This document shows positions 1 to 11,999 of a stretch of 64,000 nt of DNA, in pieces. The stretch's first letter is position 1. The number at the start of each line of letters is the position of its first letter. The notes below the pieces were generated by a model that made no database searches, was not told the DNA's origin, and saw nothing but the letters and a program-made list of their open reading frames with translations. The translations under genes were made by a program, and so were the position numbers. The stretch spans positions 682,001 to 746,000 of the forward strand of contig CANTFK010000994.1 of assembly GCA_947646735.1 (NCBI GenBank), given 5' to 3'. Source of the stretch: Peronospora farinosa (lineage: Eukaryota; Oomycota; Peronosporomycetes; Peronosporales; Peronosporaceae).

Positions 1-1840
1 AGCCAGTGAACGCGATAATATCGCGTTTATATAATAATACTTATTATAAACTAGGTTTGTCTGAGCGCAGGCGGCGCCATGAACAGTCTGAGGTGGGTCA
101 CGATGTCCTAAGATCCTTTCCACAAGCCAATGTCGATCTTAGCGCTGTCAACCAGCGGTGGTGGACCGTCGCGCTGAAACGCAGCGTGAGGCACCGGAGT
201 CTAAACGACCGGTGCCTACTCCTTCGGTCGTGGCGCAGCTCACCGAGGTTAATCGGCGGGTGACGTTCGTAGACCATGATGCAAGTCAAACACGTGATTT
301 GGCTGAGGCTGCGGAGAGTCTCGCGGAGGAGGCTTCTTCTGCGATTGCTAGGTTCGCTCAGCAACTCGAGTGTTTGAAACAGTCAAATGCTGCTCTTCGA
401 CGGTACAACGCGAAGTTGCGCGGGCTGCGCCAGCTTGATCCGCCAAGACCTCCGCGTTATCGGGGACCGCGTTATGCACCTGCATTGGATCAGTCGTCGA
501 CGAGAGGATCGCCGGCCAGTAACGCTTGAGACGACCGATGTAGAAAGTAGGGTGTAGACGCATCGACGAAGGGATGTCCAGTTCGTAGGCATCCCTGTTA
601 ACCTTAATCACCTTGAATGGACCAATATACCGTGGTGCTAGTTTCAATGTGCCAAGATTTATCACTGATGCGTCGAGTATGCTTGTCGTCGAAAGTAGAA
701 CCAAATCGCCAGCCTCAAACTTCTCAAGTTTCTTGCGTTCTCGCTGGTCTGCGGACGCCTTCTGCTTATCGACCGCAATGGCGTCGCGCACAAATCGCGC
801 GATAGATTGACGATGTATCACAAATTCGTCGATAAAAGTAGAGTCCGACAGACGGACTCCAGATGGAGACTGAGCTGCGCTAGCCAAAGGAAAAATATTC
901 TGTGACTAGGAACGTGTTTTCACTGCATGTAGCGAGTCGAAAAATGTCTTCTCGAGGACGCTAGTGGCAACGAGACATCCGCTGCTTCTCCTCCAACAAG
1001 AGTAAAAGAATCGGACGTACCAAGAAGAGCCGGAACGCGCGGATGACGGCTGTATTCACGAAAAGGGAGTCAATCCAGTCAAAGCGTGAACAGCTTTGTT
1101 TAACGCAAACTCAGTGATGGGAAGGAACTCGCTCCATGACGCAAAAGACGTGGCGTAACTCTGCAAAACAGATTTTAACACGCAATTGACACGCTCGGTC
1201 TGTCCATTCGTTTCTGGGCGCGCGGTAGTAGACATCATCAGACGAGTGCCGAGAATCTCGAACAAGCGAGACCAAAATGTGGTCGTGAAACGAGTATCGA
1301 GTTCGGAAAAATTGTGGCGGGCATGGCATGATGTTTAAAGACCATGTCTACGAAGAGACCCGCGGTCTCCTTGGCCGTGATGGAAGCAGCGACCAGTGAA
1401 AGATTCGCCATCTTACTAAACCTGTACACGATGACTAGAATGCATGTGCGTCCCTGCACATCGGCTAGTAATCCAACGACAAAATCCATGCTCACGGAAA
1501 TTTAAGACTCCTGGCTTATAAGAGAGGGAAAAGCGGGGCCTGTGCCGACGGGGCCGGATTCACACGTAGGCACACCTCACAGGACCGAACCCACTTGCGG
1601 AACCATGAGGCTAATAGAAGTTCCGAGACAGTGCGAAATACGTCTTTTCGAGACCCAGATGGCCACTGCTGGCGCTATTGTAATGCTTGAGGAGAACACG
1701 GGCACGAAGATCGTCGTCTAGTGGAACGATAATACGAGAACTGTCAAACTGATCAATTTGATACATGAGAAACTTTCCATCGAAGGTGGACCGTGCAATG
1801 TGGGCACGAGTGGAAGCTGAGAGCGAACGCAATGCTTCAT
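1..1840 (-). pseudogene. Gypsy element 1 integrase region, broken
   Basis: Integrase pieces are spread over several frames. The HHCC-side segment with GHLGLEKTYFALSRNFY is at about 1611-1832. The catalytic core follows: MDFVVGLL and DRFSKM-like YRFSKMANL at 1238-1495, then RPETNGQTERVN and EFALNKAVHALTG at 1056-1265. The C-terminal domain, with LHPTFYIGRLKRYWP at 348-887, links integrase to the usual chromodomain-like tail. The part below 350 is too damaged to define a chromodomain. Frameshifts separate all these blocks, so no functional integrase can be made. Confidence 0.85.
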
Positions 1841-2099
1841 CATAGGGGTCGCTACAGTAGCGGACGATCGGTCAGTAAAATATATCACGTGAATACGCCT
1901 CTGCGATGTCATCACGCAACGGGCGACCGCGGACACAGCCGTGGTATTAATTCCAAGCGTCGTACACGCGATGCAGTCGTCTTCATCGGCGTCCTCCGTG
2001 GCCACAGCCAAATTATCGTCGCGGGAAGCATAATCGGGTCTTTGCGATAAGGCATCTGCGATAATGTTTGTTGATACAGGCTTTTAATGTACCACAAAG

Positions 2100-3600
2100 T
2101 TGTACTTAGCGAAAAATGACAACCAGCGCGCCATGCGCTGGATAAGATGCGGGCTCTTAGTCACGGTCCGTAAGGACGCATGATCGGTGTACATGTGAAT
2201 TTCTGTTCGTCAAGCAGATAAACGCGAAGTTTTACGAGTGCGTAAAGCATCGCTAGCAGCTCCTTGTCGTGAACTTGAACTGGATGATTGCGCTCGGCAG
2301 GTTTTAACTGCCGAGATTGGTACGTTCGTTACCATTCTCGTCATGCTGCATTAACGCACATCCTATGGCGAAGTCACTCGCATCGCAGACAGCATGAAAC
2401 GGGGTGTAATGATTAGTCAGCGCTAATATTGGCGCTGTAGAGAGTCTCGTCTTAATCTCATTGAATGCAGATTGGTGCTCCCGGCGCCATATCCAAATGG
2501 CGTCCTTCTTCAGCAGTTGTGACAGCGGGTAAATCACGGACGCGAAGTCCTTCGCGTATTGATGAAGGAAGTTGGACTAGCCCAACCATTGACGAAGATT
2601 CTTCTGGTCCTTTAAAACTGGCCAAAACCAATCGCCGAAACGTTTTCCGGGTCAGCGCGAACACCCTTTGCGCTAGCATAGCAACACGGGAATCTCAGAG
2701 GCACAAAAGATGCATTTCTTCATGTTCGCGTAGGATTGCTATCGCGAATCGCTTCAAACACCTTACGTAGGTGGCCTAGATGGACATACAGGTCTTTCGC
2801 GCCCTCAGTGGCGCGACTGTGTACGAATATATCGTCAAAGTAGCTCGGCGCGAAATCGCGGAATGGACGAAGAACGTGAGATACCATACGGCTAAAAGTA
2901 GCAGGGGCATTTTTGATTCCCTGCAGCATCACAAGTCACTCCCACAACATAACGGTATGCGTGATGACGGCGGCTAGCGGAACATCCTCAGGACGCATCA
3001 ATATTTGGTTAAAGCCGTTCCGTCAGGTCTAAGGACGAGAAATCGTGCTTCCAGACATGGTATCCAAAACCATGTCTTTCCATGGAATTGGTGTCTGCGC
3101 CAAAATTGTCGCACCGTTTAGCTTGTTAAAAGCGTGAACAATACGCCATTCACATGTCGCCTTCTTGACACAGAAGGTGGGACTCGAGTGTGGCGATGTG
3201 CTCTCGCGCACATGGCCAGCCTGACGACTCCCTTCAAAAAAAGACGTCAATAGCTTCAACCTTTTTACGTAACAACGGCCACTGACGTGTCACGCAGTAC
3301 TTCGACCCAGGAACGAGATCTATCTCGTGTCACACATCTCTGTCAGCGGGAAAAACTGCTAGAATGGTGTCAGGAAAGGCATCATAGAATTCGCGCGCGA
3401 GGGCGAGAACAGGGTTTTTCCACACTTCGAGTTCTTCCCACGATTGAGCCTCAAAACGCTCCTCGCGAGAGACTTCGGCTCCATTCCTTTTGTGCGCTTA
3501 TAATTTTGGAGTGCCGGAGCTTGAACGACTACAAATAGTTGTTCGATATCTTTCCCCTTCAAGCCACGCAGCATCTCTTCCCAAGGAAGCTCTGGGAGCG
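2100..3600 (-). pseudogene. Gypsy element 1 reverse transcriptase and RNase H, broken
   Basis: A linker beginning LRGLKGKDIEQLFVV (3359-3574) leads into reverse transcriptase. SSPTFCVKKA, WRIVHAFNKLN and TPIPWKDMVLD lie at 3029-3259, and the catalytic YFDDIFVHS block is at 2720-2932. RNase H begins near 2537 with PILAL and the conserved VCDASDFAIG. The catalytic YxDD motif is intact but the reading frame is not. The order fits Ty3/gypsy pol (RT then RH then IN). Confidence 0.88.
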
Positions 3601-4118
3601 GTGTTAATCAGACGCGTCGCGAGGCGACCTCGCGATTGCAACGGATGGCTGGATGGACCAACACCAGTTATGTTTACGACATTAATGGCCTCAAGAAGCG
3701 GCTCTGGCGTGGGAGGGCTCGACGGCACAGCGGCGCGGGGACGCACATGGCACCGTCTACGTCGTCGCGACACAGAAACACGAACCGGATACTCAACCGG
3801 ACGTACGGAAGCCACTGCTTCTGCGGAACTCTCTAGATGCCTCTGCCTCGGCGTTGTTTCCTCAACGTTGGATGGACACGGGTGCAACTGCACGCTCTTG
3901 AAGTACAGGAATCCTCTTCTTCGGTACGGTTTTGGAAGAATTTGCATGTTCAAAAGCCGCTGCTCGACCCGAAGTCACTGATGCGGGTTAGATTATTGAC
4001 TCAGGAATACTGTTCGACTGAGGAGGAGCATATTGCTGAATTGTACAACACGCGCGAAGAGTCGTCGCACACTTCGGGGTAGGTGAGTCATGGGATCAGG
4101 ATCCACGATGGAAACATG

Positions 4119-4596
4119 CTACCACGTACTGGCAAGGATATCGAGGACTGCGAGTACCGATTTAACATCGACTTCACGTGGCTGGACAGTACATTTCAGC
4201 CAATCAATGTCGGGTCGATTCCGTGCAAGCCACGAAATCCCAAAGATACAGTCAAAGGATCCACTCAAGTCAAAAACTTGGAATTCATCACTACTGGTAA
4301 GTATAGAACCGGTAAGGGAACACCACCGAACGTTTCCGGTGCATGCGAGGATTGCCGTCTGCATACATAACGACCATCTCCCCAGTAGACCCATGTACAC
4401 TCAACCGTGAGGGGAGGATCGATAGACTGTCGGCGCGGACAAAATTGTTCGTCGCGCCGGAGTCCAGCAAAGCGCGAAGTGGACGCGACGCACCGTTGAC
4501 GTGAACACTGAGCACAATCAAACGCGGATCATTGCTGGACGTGGTGGCATTCAGCTGTGAATAATGCACAGCGGGGATAGGAGAACGTGTCGCCAC
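4119..4596 (-). pseudogene. Gypsy element 1 retropepsin-like protease, broken
   Basis: The minus-strand reading carries the aspartic protease signature LLDSGATNNFV near 4430-4470 and the downstream flap and ILG-like region FDCIFGISWLARNRPDIDW near 4150-4230. A frameshift separates the two halves. Retropepsins cut the gag-pol polyprotein. The downstream stretch 3498-3953 (minus) is a proline- and arginine-rich linker before reverse transcriptase and shows no domain I recognise. Confidence 0.82.
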
Positions 4597-5671
4597 CTAA
4601 AGCACGTTCTTCCGTCTCCGCCCAGTAGGAAGCCCGCGCCTACTGGTTCTCGCCGTTTTTTGGCTGCCCGGCGAGGGAGACGGAGACGTCAGACTCGACG
4701 ACATCGAGCACTGGTTCAGGCGTGCGGCAGACGGCTGCGCGATGAACAGGCTTACGACAGCGTAATCAGACCAGGTTCTTCGCTGTTGCAGGCTTCCCAG
4801 AATTATGTCTGAAAGCACGCCGATGACCTGGGGCGTGCTCGATTGCATCGAGCTCCATTGGTTCAGGCTCCTGAGCAGCGCGTTGGGGAATCGAGTAATC
4901 CACTTGCGAAGCCAAGACACTGAAGTCTTCACGCAGCGCAATGCTGAACGTCTCTATAAGAGAAGCGGGGGGGGGGCTTCCGCGCTAAATAAAAACGCTG
5001 ATGCCCAGCATTTATCCTGATCACGAACACATGGGCTTGTGTCACCGTGTTGAAAGGATCGGAGACTATGCACGATTCCAGATGTCGCGCATGTAGTCCA
5101 TCATTGACATACTACCCTATCGCAACGCAAGGAATACGGATCGATGGTGTTGCTCGTCTTGCGGAGGCTCAAACGCTAAGCGTAAGTCGTCCTTTAGGGC
5201 CTGCATGTTCGGGAAACACCCCGGATTGGCAACAAGCTTTCACCATGCTCATTCTTTTGCCTTTCCAGTCAACTTAGACAGGAGGAAGTGAGTACGCGTG
5301 AGCTCCATCGTTAACTGGCGGGCTTGGACAGCGATGTCCGCTTCACAAAGCGATCGATTGAGCGCGTGGCGCTTAGGACCCTCGCCACTGTAACTAGAAA
5401 CGTCGAGTTTAATGACGTTAGACCCCGTGACAACGGCGGGAGTTGAAGCTTGCAGGCGTAATTCGGCGAGCTCGCGGTTGACGAAGTCTTGAGTGGCTAC
5501 ACGTTGGAGCCACTTCGGCGTATCTTTGAGCATGGCAACTACGGTAGTAAGGCCAGAAAAGTCGGTCAGGCGACGTAAAGCTTCCCACTCGAAGAGAGTC
5601 AGATGTTCAAAGTCATCGTGTGAAAACCTTCCCCCCCCCCCGATTAAGCTCTGTATCGGCGGAGCGCTCAT
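4597..5671 (-). pseudogene. Gypsy element 1 gag, broken
   Basis: An open stretch at 5249-5671 starts with MSAPPIQSLIGGGGRFS and contains the gag core LDVSSYSGEGPKRHALNR followed by HFLLSKLTGKAKE. The family continuation (FEPPQDE and a run with IALREDFSVLASQVDYS) follows in other frames down to about 4600. Gag forms the particle core. The homopolymer runs at 4970-4977 (G) and 5630-5640 (C) are likely frameshift points. The start codon sits just inside the LTR, which is normal for these elements. Confidence 0.85.
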
Positions 5672-5685
5672 ATTCGCTGGAAGGA

Positions 5686-5701
5686 CTACGAAGTGCTACT
5701 A
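5686..5701 (-). other. Candidate primer-binding site of gypsy element 1
   Basis: Sixteen bases just inside the LTR match the candidate site of the third gypsy element (13130-13145) at 13 of 16 positions. All three differences are C-to-T on the plus strand. The intact version ends in the CCA expected of a tRNA 3' end, so this is best read as a mutated tRNA primer-binding site two bases from the LTR. Confidence 0.6.
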
Positions 5702-5703
5702 GG

Positions 5704-6023
5704 TGTAACGGGGCTAGAGCTCCGTTACTTACTAACACTATAGGTCTTACAGGAGCGTAAGGGAGCACGCAGAACTTGCGTGCTAAGGTAAATTTTTTTA
5801 TTTTTATATTTTCAATGTTTTAGGCTAAGTACGATGGTTTCCAAACGCATGGGAACCACTCAACTACAGATCTCTCTCCTATTGGCTGATAATGAGACTG
5901 ATTCTCACTTACCTGCAAAAGGAGATACGAATGGCTACACCCGCTATCTCGGGTGTAGCATATAACTACTTATGTAATATGAAATTAACTATACCTAATT
6001 GTGTACCGGTACACCCCGTTACA
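5704..6023 (-). repeat. 5' long terminal repeat of gypsy element 1
   Basis: This 320-bp block begins and ends with the inverted repeat TGTAACGGGG / CCCCGTTACA, giving the TG...CA ends of an LTR. On the minus strand it precedes gag directly. It contains a perfect 14-bp palindrome GTGTACCGGTACAC at 6001-6014, an inverted repeat around the GCACGCAG/TTGCGTGC stretch near 5766-5784, and an AT-rich run at 5790-5820. No second copy is in the window, so age cannot be estimated here. Confidence 0.85.
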
Positions 6024-6239
6024 AAAATAGTTAGAAGGATAGGACTATATTAAATACTACTCAATTTGCGATCTACGTGGCACGACTCCGTCGCCCAAAA
6101 AAAGCTTGCTAATATATTTATTATATTAAATTATTATTTTTCTAAGCTGCCCACCTGTTCCAGGAAAGGGATACATTTTGGCCCCGTTGAAGACAGTTGC
6201 GTGGTTAAGTTTAAGTGCGAATAGAGCTACAGGATATAT

Positions 6240-7350
6240 TTGGCCTGTGAGCTTGCTAGATTAGCAACACCCCCAAGACCCGCCATCGGAAGCGGTCTCC
6301 TTTACCTCACGGTCCGGGAGCAAAGTAAAGGTCAGGTGGTTAATACCCCTAAAACAAGAAGGAAAAGGCCAGGGACGACAAGCTCCCTGAAGAATTTAGC
6401 TCTAAGCCCACTCTCGACAAGTTCGATCGAGTGGCCACCTACCGGCCCACCGAGTGAAGCATACCCATTCGAGGGCCCCAGGTCTACCTCTCTTAAGGCA
6501 TACGTCTACAACTTCACGTAAGTCTTTCCAAGAGTGCAACCCGCGAGCCGAAGGGTACACAAGGTGAAAGAAGGTTCATACGCGGCATCAGGGCACCAGC
6601 TCCGACAGTCGGAAGTCCAACACAGTGAGTGGTTTGGGGTCTCATCATACAATATTGATAACCCACTCCACCACATTGGTCTGTCCATTTCTAAGCTTGG
6701 CGAAAGAGCTAGAGAGTGGGCTCTAACGAGCGATATGTCTCTGTAAACGCCGCATTTACCGTGTGGGAAATGCTTATAAGGAAATAACTTGCGTGTTTGC
6801 ACCGCCTAATCAGGCTAATCGTGTGCGCTCACGCTTCCTAGCTACCTGACAGGGTAAGAAAATATTTGTCGGACTATTTCCAAGAATTGTGAACTCTTAT
6901 TGCCGCTATGCAGCGGGACTCTCTGGTAGAGGAAGTCCTAGTAACCATTATTATGGAAGGACTCCGTAAGGGGTCGCCAGGACAGAAATTTTTCGTTTCC
7001 AGCGTTCGACTTTCGAAGAGGAGTGTTTAAAGCTAAATTCAATATTAAATCTGCTCGCTATGGTCTGCCATGGTATCATTCAAATGCCTTAAATAGGGCG
7101 GAAACCATGGACCTCAGCCATGCTGAAGGGGAAGCAGGTGAGCTTCAAGGTAAAATCAGTAGATGTTACATGTGCGAAGCACTAGGCATCTCCACCCTAG
7201 ATGTCCGTTGCGAAAGCATCGTCAGAATCGGTAGAACCGTAGCTCTACTCCTATCCAAAAGGCGAGCACGGCAGGAGAAAACGTCAACTCCCAGTAGACG
7301 CGGGTCGCCCTACTGGAAAAGAATTAAGTTTTGTTGGACCTCTAGGAGGT
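6240..7350 (+). pseudogene. Gypsy element 2 gag, heavily decayed
   Basis: Recognisable gag pieces occur in changing plus-strand frames. They are ISKLGERAREWALTSDMS (about 6690-6740), then a segment with IAAMQRDSLVEEVLVTIIME and GLRKGSP (about 6900-6980), and later MDLSHAEGEAGELQGK followed by RCYMCEALG (about 7108-7185), which is the start of a degraded zinc knuckle. Order and spacing match Phytophthora-type gypsy gag. No continuous frame remains. Confidence 0.72.
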
Positions 7351-7379
7351 AAAGGTAAACAGGGCTTAGCCCCAGGTGA

Positions 7380-7770
7380 TTCTGTGGATGCTTCCATGGA
7401 ACAGGATTACAAGCCAGGCTTGTTGGTTGTGTCGACAACCGTTAAAGGTTTTAAAAAACCATGGTCAATTCTAATTGACTCAGGGGCGTCGGGTAATTAT
7501 GTTCGACGTCGTTCCCTTGAAGAGTCAGCTGTACGCTGAGGCGCTAGAAGCGAAAGAGGGTGACAGTATAATCGTTCGTCTCGCAACTGGTGTATGTTTC
7601 ACCACTCCTAAAGTTATGTTGAACTTAGGTATGAAGGTTTTAGACTTCAACAGCGTTGAACGCTGACTTGTCCTAGATTTGGACTTGAGATATGATCTCA
7701 TTCTCCGTATGCCTGGCTAAAACGTCATAAGCCATGGATCGATAGGAGGTCCAAAACCTTAGGCACAACG
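7380..7770 (+). pseudogene. Gypsy element 2 aspartic protease, broken
   Basis: The segment translating as KPGLLVVSTTVKGFKKPWS leads to the catalytic LIDSGASGNYVRRRSLEES near 7460-7525. In a shifted frame, YAEALEAKEGDSIIVRLATG and MKVLDFNSVER follow at 7515-7666. The catalytic Asp-Ser-Gly triplet is preserved. A frameshift just after it and further stops inactivate the domain. Confidence 0.82.
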
Positions 7771-8639
7771 CGCAATGTTCCTAGCGAAGCTTTGGAGAGT
7801 CATAAACTTACCTAAGCTAAAAAAACAGAATCGCTATTGGCGCGAGCCATTAACTGAGTCAGTTAGTGTGCTGGACATTGGAGTGTCTGAGTTCTAAATA
7901 GCAACGTCAATAATAGTGTCGAGCATAGCTCAGTGACACCTAGTGGAACGGCACGTAATCTATTAAGTGATGACCATAGTGATATTGAGACACTGGATGT
8001 CGGTTTTGACATCGGCTCTCGTATAGAGCGAGTTAAGGTCGATGACCTTGTTGGTGAAGTCACTGGTACTAGTGACCTACTGGATGTCAGTACTGACATC
8101 GGCTTTCGCATAGGGCAGGTTAAGCGTCAAGGAGTCTGTTGACCTTGGGGATGATGATATCCTAAGTACTTTGAAGAGGTACGGTCTCGTCAATGAGACG
8201 GCAGCGTCGCCAGATGGCGGCTGAGAGACGCCAAGCGTCTGTTTTATCACGTGGTACTGTCAGTGACACGTTGTACACCGTGGTCAACGGAGTGACAGGT
8301 GATGTAGATGGTGAGGTTGACCTTGAGTCCCTCTCATCATTAAATGATCTCTTAGAGCTAGACGAAATGTTTGTGGATGAATTTTATCAAGCCTTGAAAG
8401 CTGGTGATTTATTCGATATGGTGGTCATTCGACCTAACCTCAAGTTGCATTTGTCCTCGCTTGTCGAGGAGATAGTCCTCGAAGATACAAAGGCGGCACT
8501 AAGTGCACGTAGTGGAGCATCTATTCTGAACAACCCTTCATCTTCTTACTACCCTTTGATTAAGAGATTTCAGGACGTGGTGTGTCACGATCCACCGTCT
8601 GTTCATTTATTATACAAAACTTCTAAAAACCACTTATAG

Positions 8640-9900
8640 AAAGATCTTTACGTAAGTACCTCCTGTTAGAGATGTACGTCATGAGATTGACTTAATTCCT
8701 GGAACCAAATACTGGGTAACACGGCAGTGGCCTCTGACCAACGAACAGTGTGACTTCATTGACGAGTTCTTTCGTGCAAAGTACGCGGCGGGTATGGTGC
8801 GCGAGAGCAAATATCCGCACTCGACACCCACTTTCTGTGTCAAGAAACTTAATGGTAAGTGGCGTATTGTTCATGCTTATAATAACCTCAATGCAGCCAC
8901 TATACCTGCACCGACGCCAATACCCAAAAAGGATGTTCTTCAGAACAATATGGTCGGTTGTACCATGTACAATGCGCTCGACTTAGTCTATGGTTATTAC
9001 CAATTGCTCGTGCAAGCTAGCGATATTCCGCTTACTGCTGTTAGTACTCCGAGCGGTATGTTCTGGGAGTTGTTGGTGATGCCTGACGGGCTATCGAATG
9101 CTCCGGTAACGTTTAACCGTTTGGTGATCCAAATGTTTCGACCCCATCGAAGTTATGCACAGACGTACTTTGATGACATTTTTGTCCATAGTCGTGATGA
9201 AAATGGGCGTTCGGATACCGAGAACCATATCTGTTCATTTACGAGCTGTGCTCGAGTGAATGCGAACTATGCTAATGCATCTAAACACATCTTCGGTGCG
9301 AAAGAAACCCCCTTTTTAGGGTGCTTCATTGGAAAGTGAGGCCTCGGAGCGGATCTTGCTAAGGTCAAAGCCATAGTGGATTGGCCTGTTCCACAGTCTC
9401 AGAAGGACTTGCGTAAATGGCTTGGCCTTGCCAATTACTTGCATAAGTACAGCGAGAATTACGCTGATATGGATCGGCCATTGACCAATCTTTAAAAAAG
9501 GATCTGGAATGGTGTTGGCATTCCGAACACGAGGACGACTTTCAAACGTGAAGGCAAGCCTTCTTCATGCTCCCATTTTGGCTTTGCCAGACCCTGATCG
9601 ACCGTTTAGCGTCGTCTGTGACGCGTCGGATTTTGCCATTGGCAGTGCTCTGCTACAAACAGATGATGAAGGCCGTGAGCGTGTGATCGCTTTTGAATCT
9701 CGCCAGCTGAAAGCTGCAGAGAAGATTATCCAGTTCATGACAAAGAGATACTTGCGATGAAGTATGTTCTTGTCAAATTCAGAGTTAATCTGCTGGGCTC
9801 ATAGCCTTTTGTGATCTATACCGATCATGCATCTTTACGCACTGCGACTCAGTAGTCTCTCTTTGCTGAATATAATTTTGAGGTGAAGTACAAGCCTGGC
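8640..9900 (+). pseudogene. Gypsy element 2 reverse transcriptase and RNase H, broken
   Basis: An open stretch at 8794-9339 carries the reverse transcriptase fingers and palm: STPTFCVKKLNGKWRIVHAY, TPIPKKDVL, and the catalytic TYFDDIFVHSRDE. The thumb (KAIVDWPVPQSQKDLRKWLG) follows in another frame near 9365-9430. RNase H with ILALPDPDRPFSVVCDASDF and ALLQTDDEGRERVIAFES is at 9509-9760. The catalytic residues seen are intact while the frame is not. A segment with LKYKPGKQ-like text and MADALSRRPDYELA near 9890-9950 marks the RNase H to integrase junction. Confidence 0.9.
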
Positions 9901-9913
9901 AAGCAAAAACGCT

Positions 9914-11484
9914 TTGGCTGATGCGTTGTCACGCAGACCTGACTATGAGCTTGCTCATGTTACGACGTTTTCGTCTTCGATCATTGATCTCATTCGATCG
10001 GCGTATGCTAAAGACGATCATTGTGTAGCTTTGATACATTCCCTTGGCAGTGATGAGTTTAAAGGCTCGGACATTAAATTGTCGGCGCGATTACGTGCGA
10101 GCCTCCATCGATATTCTATCGATCAGAGGCTGTTGTACTATTGTACATATGTGGCCATCCTCCGCGTATTGCGGTTTCTCATGATAAGGACCTGAAGTAT
10201 CGTATTCTCTATGAGGTGTATGACACCGCCATCGGGGGCTATTTGGGTCGTGAAAAGACCTATGGGGCGGTATGCCAAAGTTATTGGTGGCCCAAACTGT
10301 ACAAACGGGTGAGCACATATGTGCGTACGTGTGAAACATGTCAACGGGTGAAACCATCGTCCCATTCGGCGGTACCGCTGGCTAGTTTGACTATTCCCAC
10401 TGGGTGCTGGAAACCATTAGTATGGATTTTTGTGCTTGGTCTACCGAAAAATTCGCATGGCAACACGGGTATTGTGGTATTTGTTGACCGTTTGAGCAAG
10501 ATGGATCACTTGCGGCTGTGCCAGACTCGATCGATGGTGAAGGTAAATCGAAGCTGCTTATCGATCGAGTGTTTCGCCAACATAGCTTGCTTGTGGCAAT
10601 TGTTTATGTACGTGATCATTTTATAAGTATAGGTATAATTTATCTAATCGTTTTACGAGTAAGTTTGGAAGTCCGTTTTCCAGGTGCTGGGCACCCGTTT
10701 GGACATTTCCACAGCGAATCATCCGCAGAGCGATGGTCAAACTGAACGTGTTAATGTTGTTGAAGATATCTTACGCAGCGTTTGTGTTGAAACGCCTAAG
10801 CGTTGGAGCTCTATGCTCCTTGTAGTTGAGTTTGCACTAAATAACTCCGTGCACGCCTCTACCGGCTACACTCCGTTCTATGTGAATGACCTCACACACC
10901 CACGTGCTCCGTTAACGCTACCACCGAGTGTTTCAGGGATTGGTGGGGGAGAGTTTGCCGATCGACTCGCTGATGTCAGCCCTATTACTGTTAAGAAACA
11001 AGTGAGCGCGTTTCTCGCAACGCGACTGAATTTCTTACGACATGAGCGTGATGCAATGGCTGATAGCCAAGACAAACAGAAGGAATATGCGGATCCTAAA
11101 GACAGAAGCTGTATTGATTATTATGAGGTCGGAGACCAAGTCTTACTTAATGCTAAAAACCTACCTACCAATGTAGTATCTGCTGTCTTTAAGACGAAGT
11201 TGCGTCTGCGCTTCAACGGACCCTTTACGGTCGTTGCCAAGAAAGGCTTAGCGTATACGCTTAATCTGCCGCGCAAATTTCGCACGCATCCCGTGTTCTA
11301 TGTTGACATGCTCAAGTCATACCGGGATTCGTCCCACGTGAACGCTAAGGCGCTTGCTCCGAGCTCATCGGTACAGCCGCAGAACGTATCATTTGGAACA
11401 AGAGGTCAAGCTGCCCTCCACTTGGGTCCGAACCTGGTCCAACCACTCGAGGTGAGTACTCATCTGCTTCACAGTCTCGCGTAG
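9914..11484 (+). pseudogene. Gypsy element 2 integrase, broken
   Basis: The N-terminal zinc-binding HHCC domain is visible at about 10225-10350 (GREKTYGAVCQSYWWPKLY, then CETCQRVKP). The catalytic core continues with IVVFVDRLSKMDHL at about 10470-10510. After a damaged stretch, LGTRLDISTANHPQSDGQTE and FALNNSVHASTGYTPF begin at 10684. The 266-codon open stretch 10684-11484 ends with the SH3-like C-terminal domain (LRLRFNGPFTVVAKKGLAYT, RTHPVFYVDMLKSYRD). The core is split by insertions and frame changes near 10560-10690. Confidence 0.9.
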
Positions 11485-11599
11485 TCTCTTCACCTCCTGT
11501 GGTATCTCGGCATGAGCTTGTGCCCGATACACCGGCCTCCTCCGGCATTGCTCGATGAGCAGGTAAGCTTCAGTTCCATGTGGAACTTCTTCTGTAGAA

Positions 11600-11830
11600 G
11601 CGTCGCTGCCATGGTCAAAACAAGTATTTGGTGAAGTGGAGGGATACCCCGAGTCGTGGAACTCATGGGAATACGAGGTTCCTCTACGGCAGGATTGCCC
11701 ATACGCCGTGGACGTGTTTGAACGCGCGCAGGGCCAGCCTGTTGGCGATGGCGCTTCTCACCAGGAGCGGGGGAAGTGGTCGAGGTCACGTCCGGGGCCT
11801 GCTGTGAACTTGCGACTACAGACGTAGTAG
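11600..11830 (+). pseudogene. Chromodomain of gypsy element 2, split by a frameshift
   Basis: In one plus frame the sequence reads NKYLVKW (about 11619-11639). In the next frame it continues GYPESWNSWEYEVPLRQDC (about 11640-11700). Together these make the conserved chromodomain core (YLVKW, then GY, then WE), so one or two bases were gained or lost near 11636-11645. Chromodomains at the end of integrase direct insertion to marked chromatin in chromoviruses. This ties the element to the chromovirus branch of Ty3/gypsy. Confidence 0.75.
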
Positions 11831-11999
11831 AAGTACGGGAATCTTGAACGGCTGGCGCATAGCGCACTCGTTGCCTCCGCAATCGGCATCGGCCATTTAT
11901 CTTGGAGTATTCAAAATGCATCTTGCGTTCCAGACGAACGTCTGCCACACTGGCACTGGCGCGATGGGCTCACATGCTGGTCAAATGCCGCACATAATG

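Larger units (their letters stand above)
1..6023 (-). mobile_element. Ty3/gypsy LTR retrotransposon, decayed, 3' end outside window
   Basis: Reading the minus strand from 6023 downward gives LTR, gag, aspartic protease, reverse transcriptase, RNase H and integrase in the Ty3/gypsy order. The gag start lies only about 33 nt inside the LTR. Every domain is recognisable, but the frame changes repeatedly and stops interrupt it, so this is a dead copy. Sequence left of about 350 still carries the tail of the integrase polyprotein in pieces, and the 3' LTR must lie beyond position 1. Domain order and protein similarity to Phytophthora gypsy elements are recognised from memory of the family; no search was run. 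Confidence 0.92.
6200..11830 (+). mobile_element. Ty3/gypsy retrotransposon 2 (chromodomain type), decayed
   Basis: A plus-strand gypsy element abuts the LTR of element 1. Gag remnants (about 6240-7350), protease (7380-7770), reverse transcriptase (8640-9480), RNase H (9490-9900), integrase (9914-11484) and a chromodomain (11600-11760) follow in order. Frames break many times. I could not identify a convincing LTR for it at either end: the stretch 6024-6240 is AT-rich without a clear primer-binding site, and the 3' side runs into a minus-strand gag remnant. Left and right limits are therefore approximate. Confidence 0.88.

Noticed and set aside
3490..3981. 163-codon plus-strand frame
   Set aside because: It is antisense to the protease-to-RT linker of gypsy element 1.
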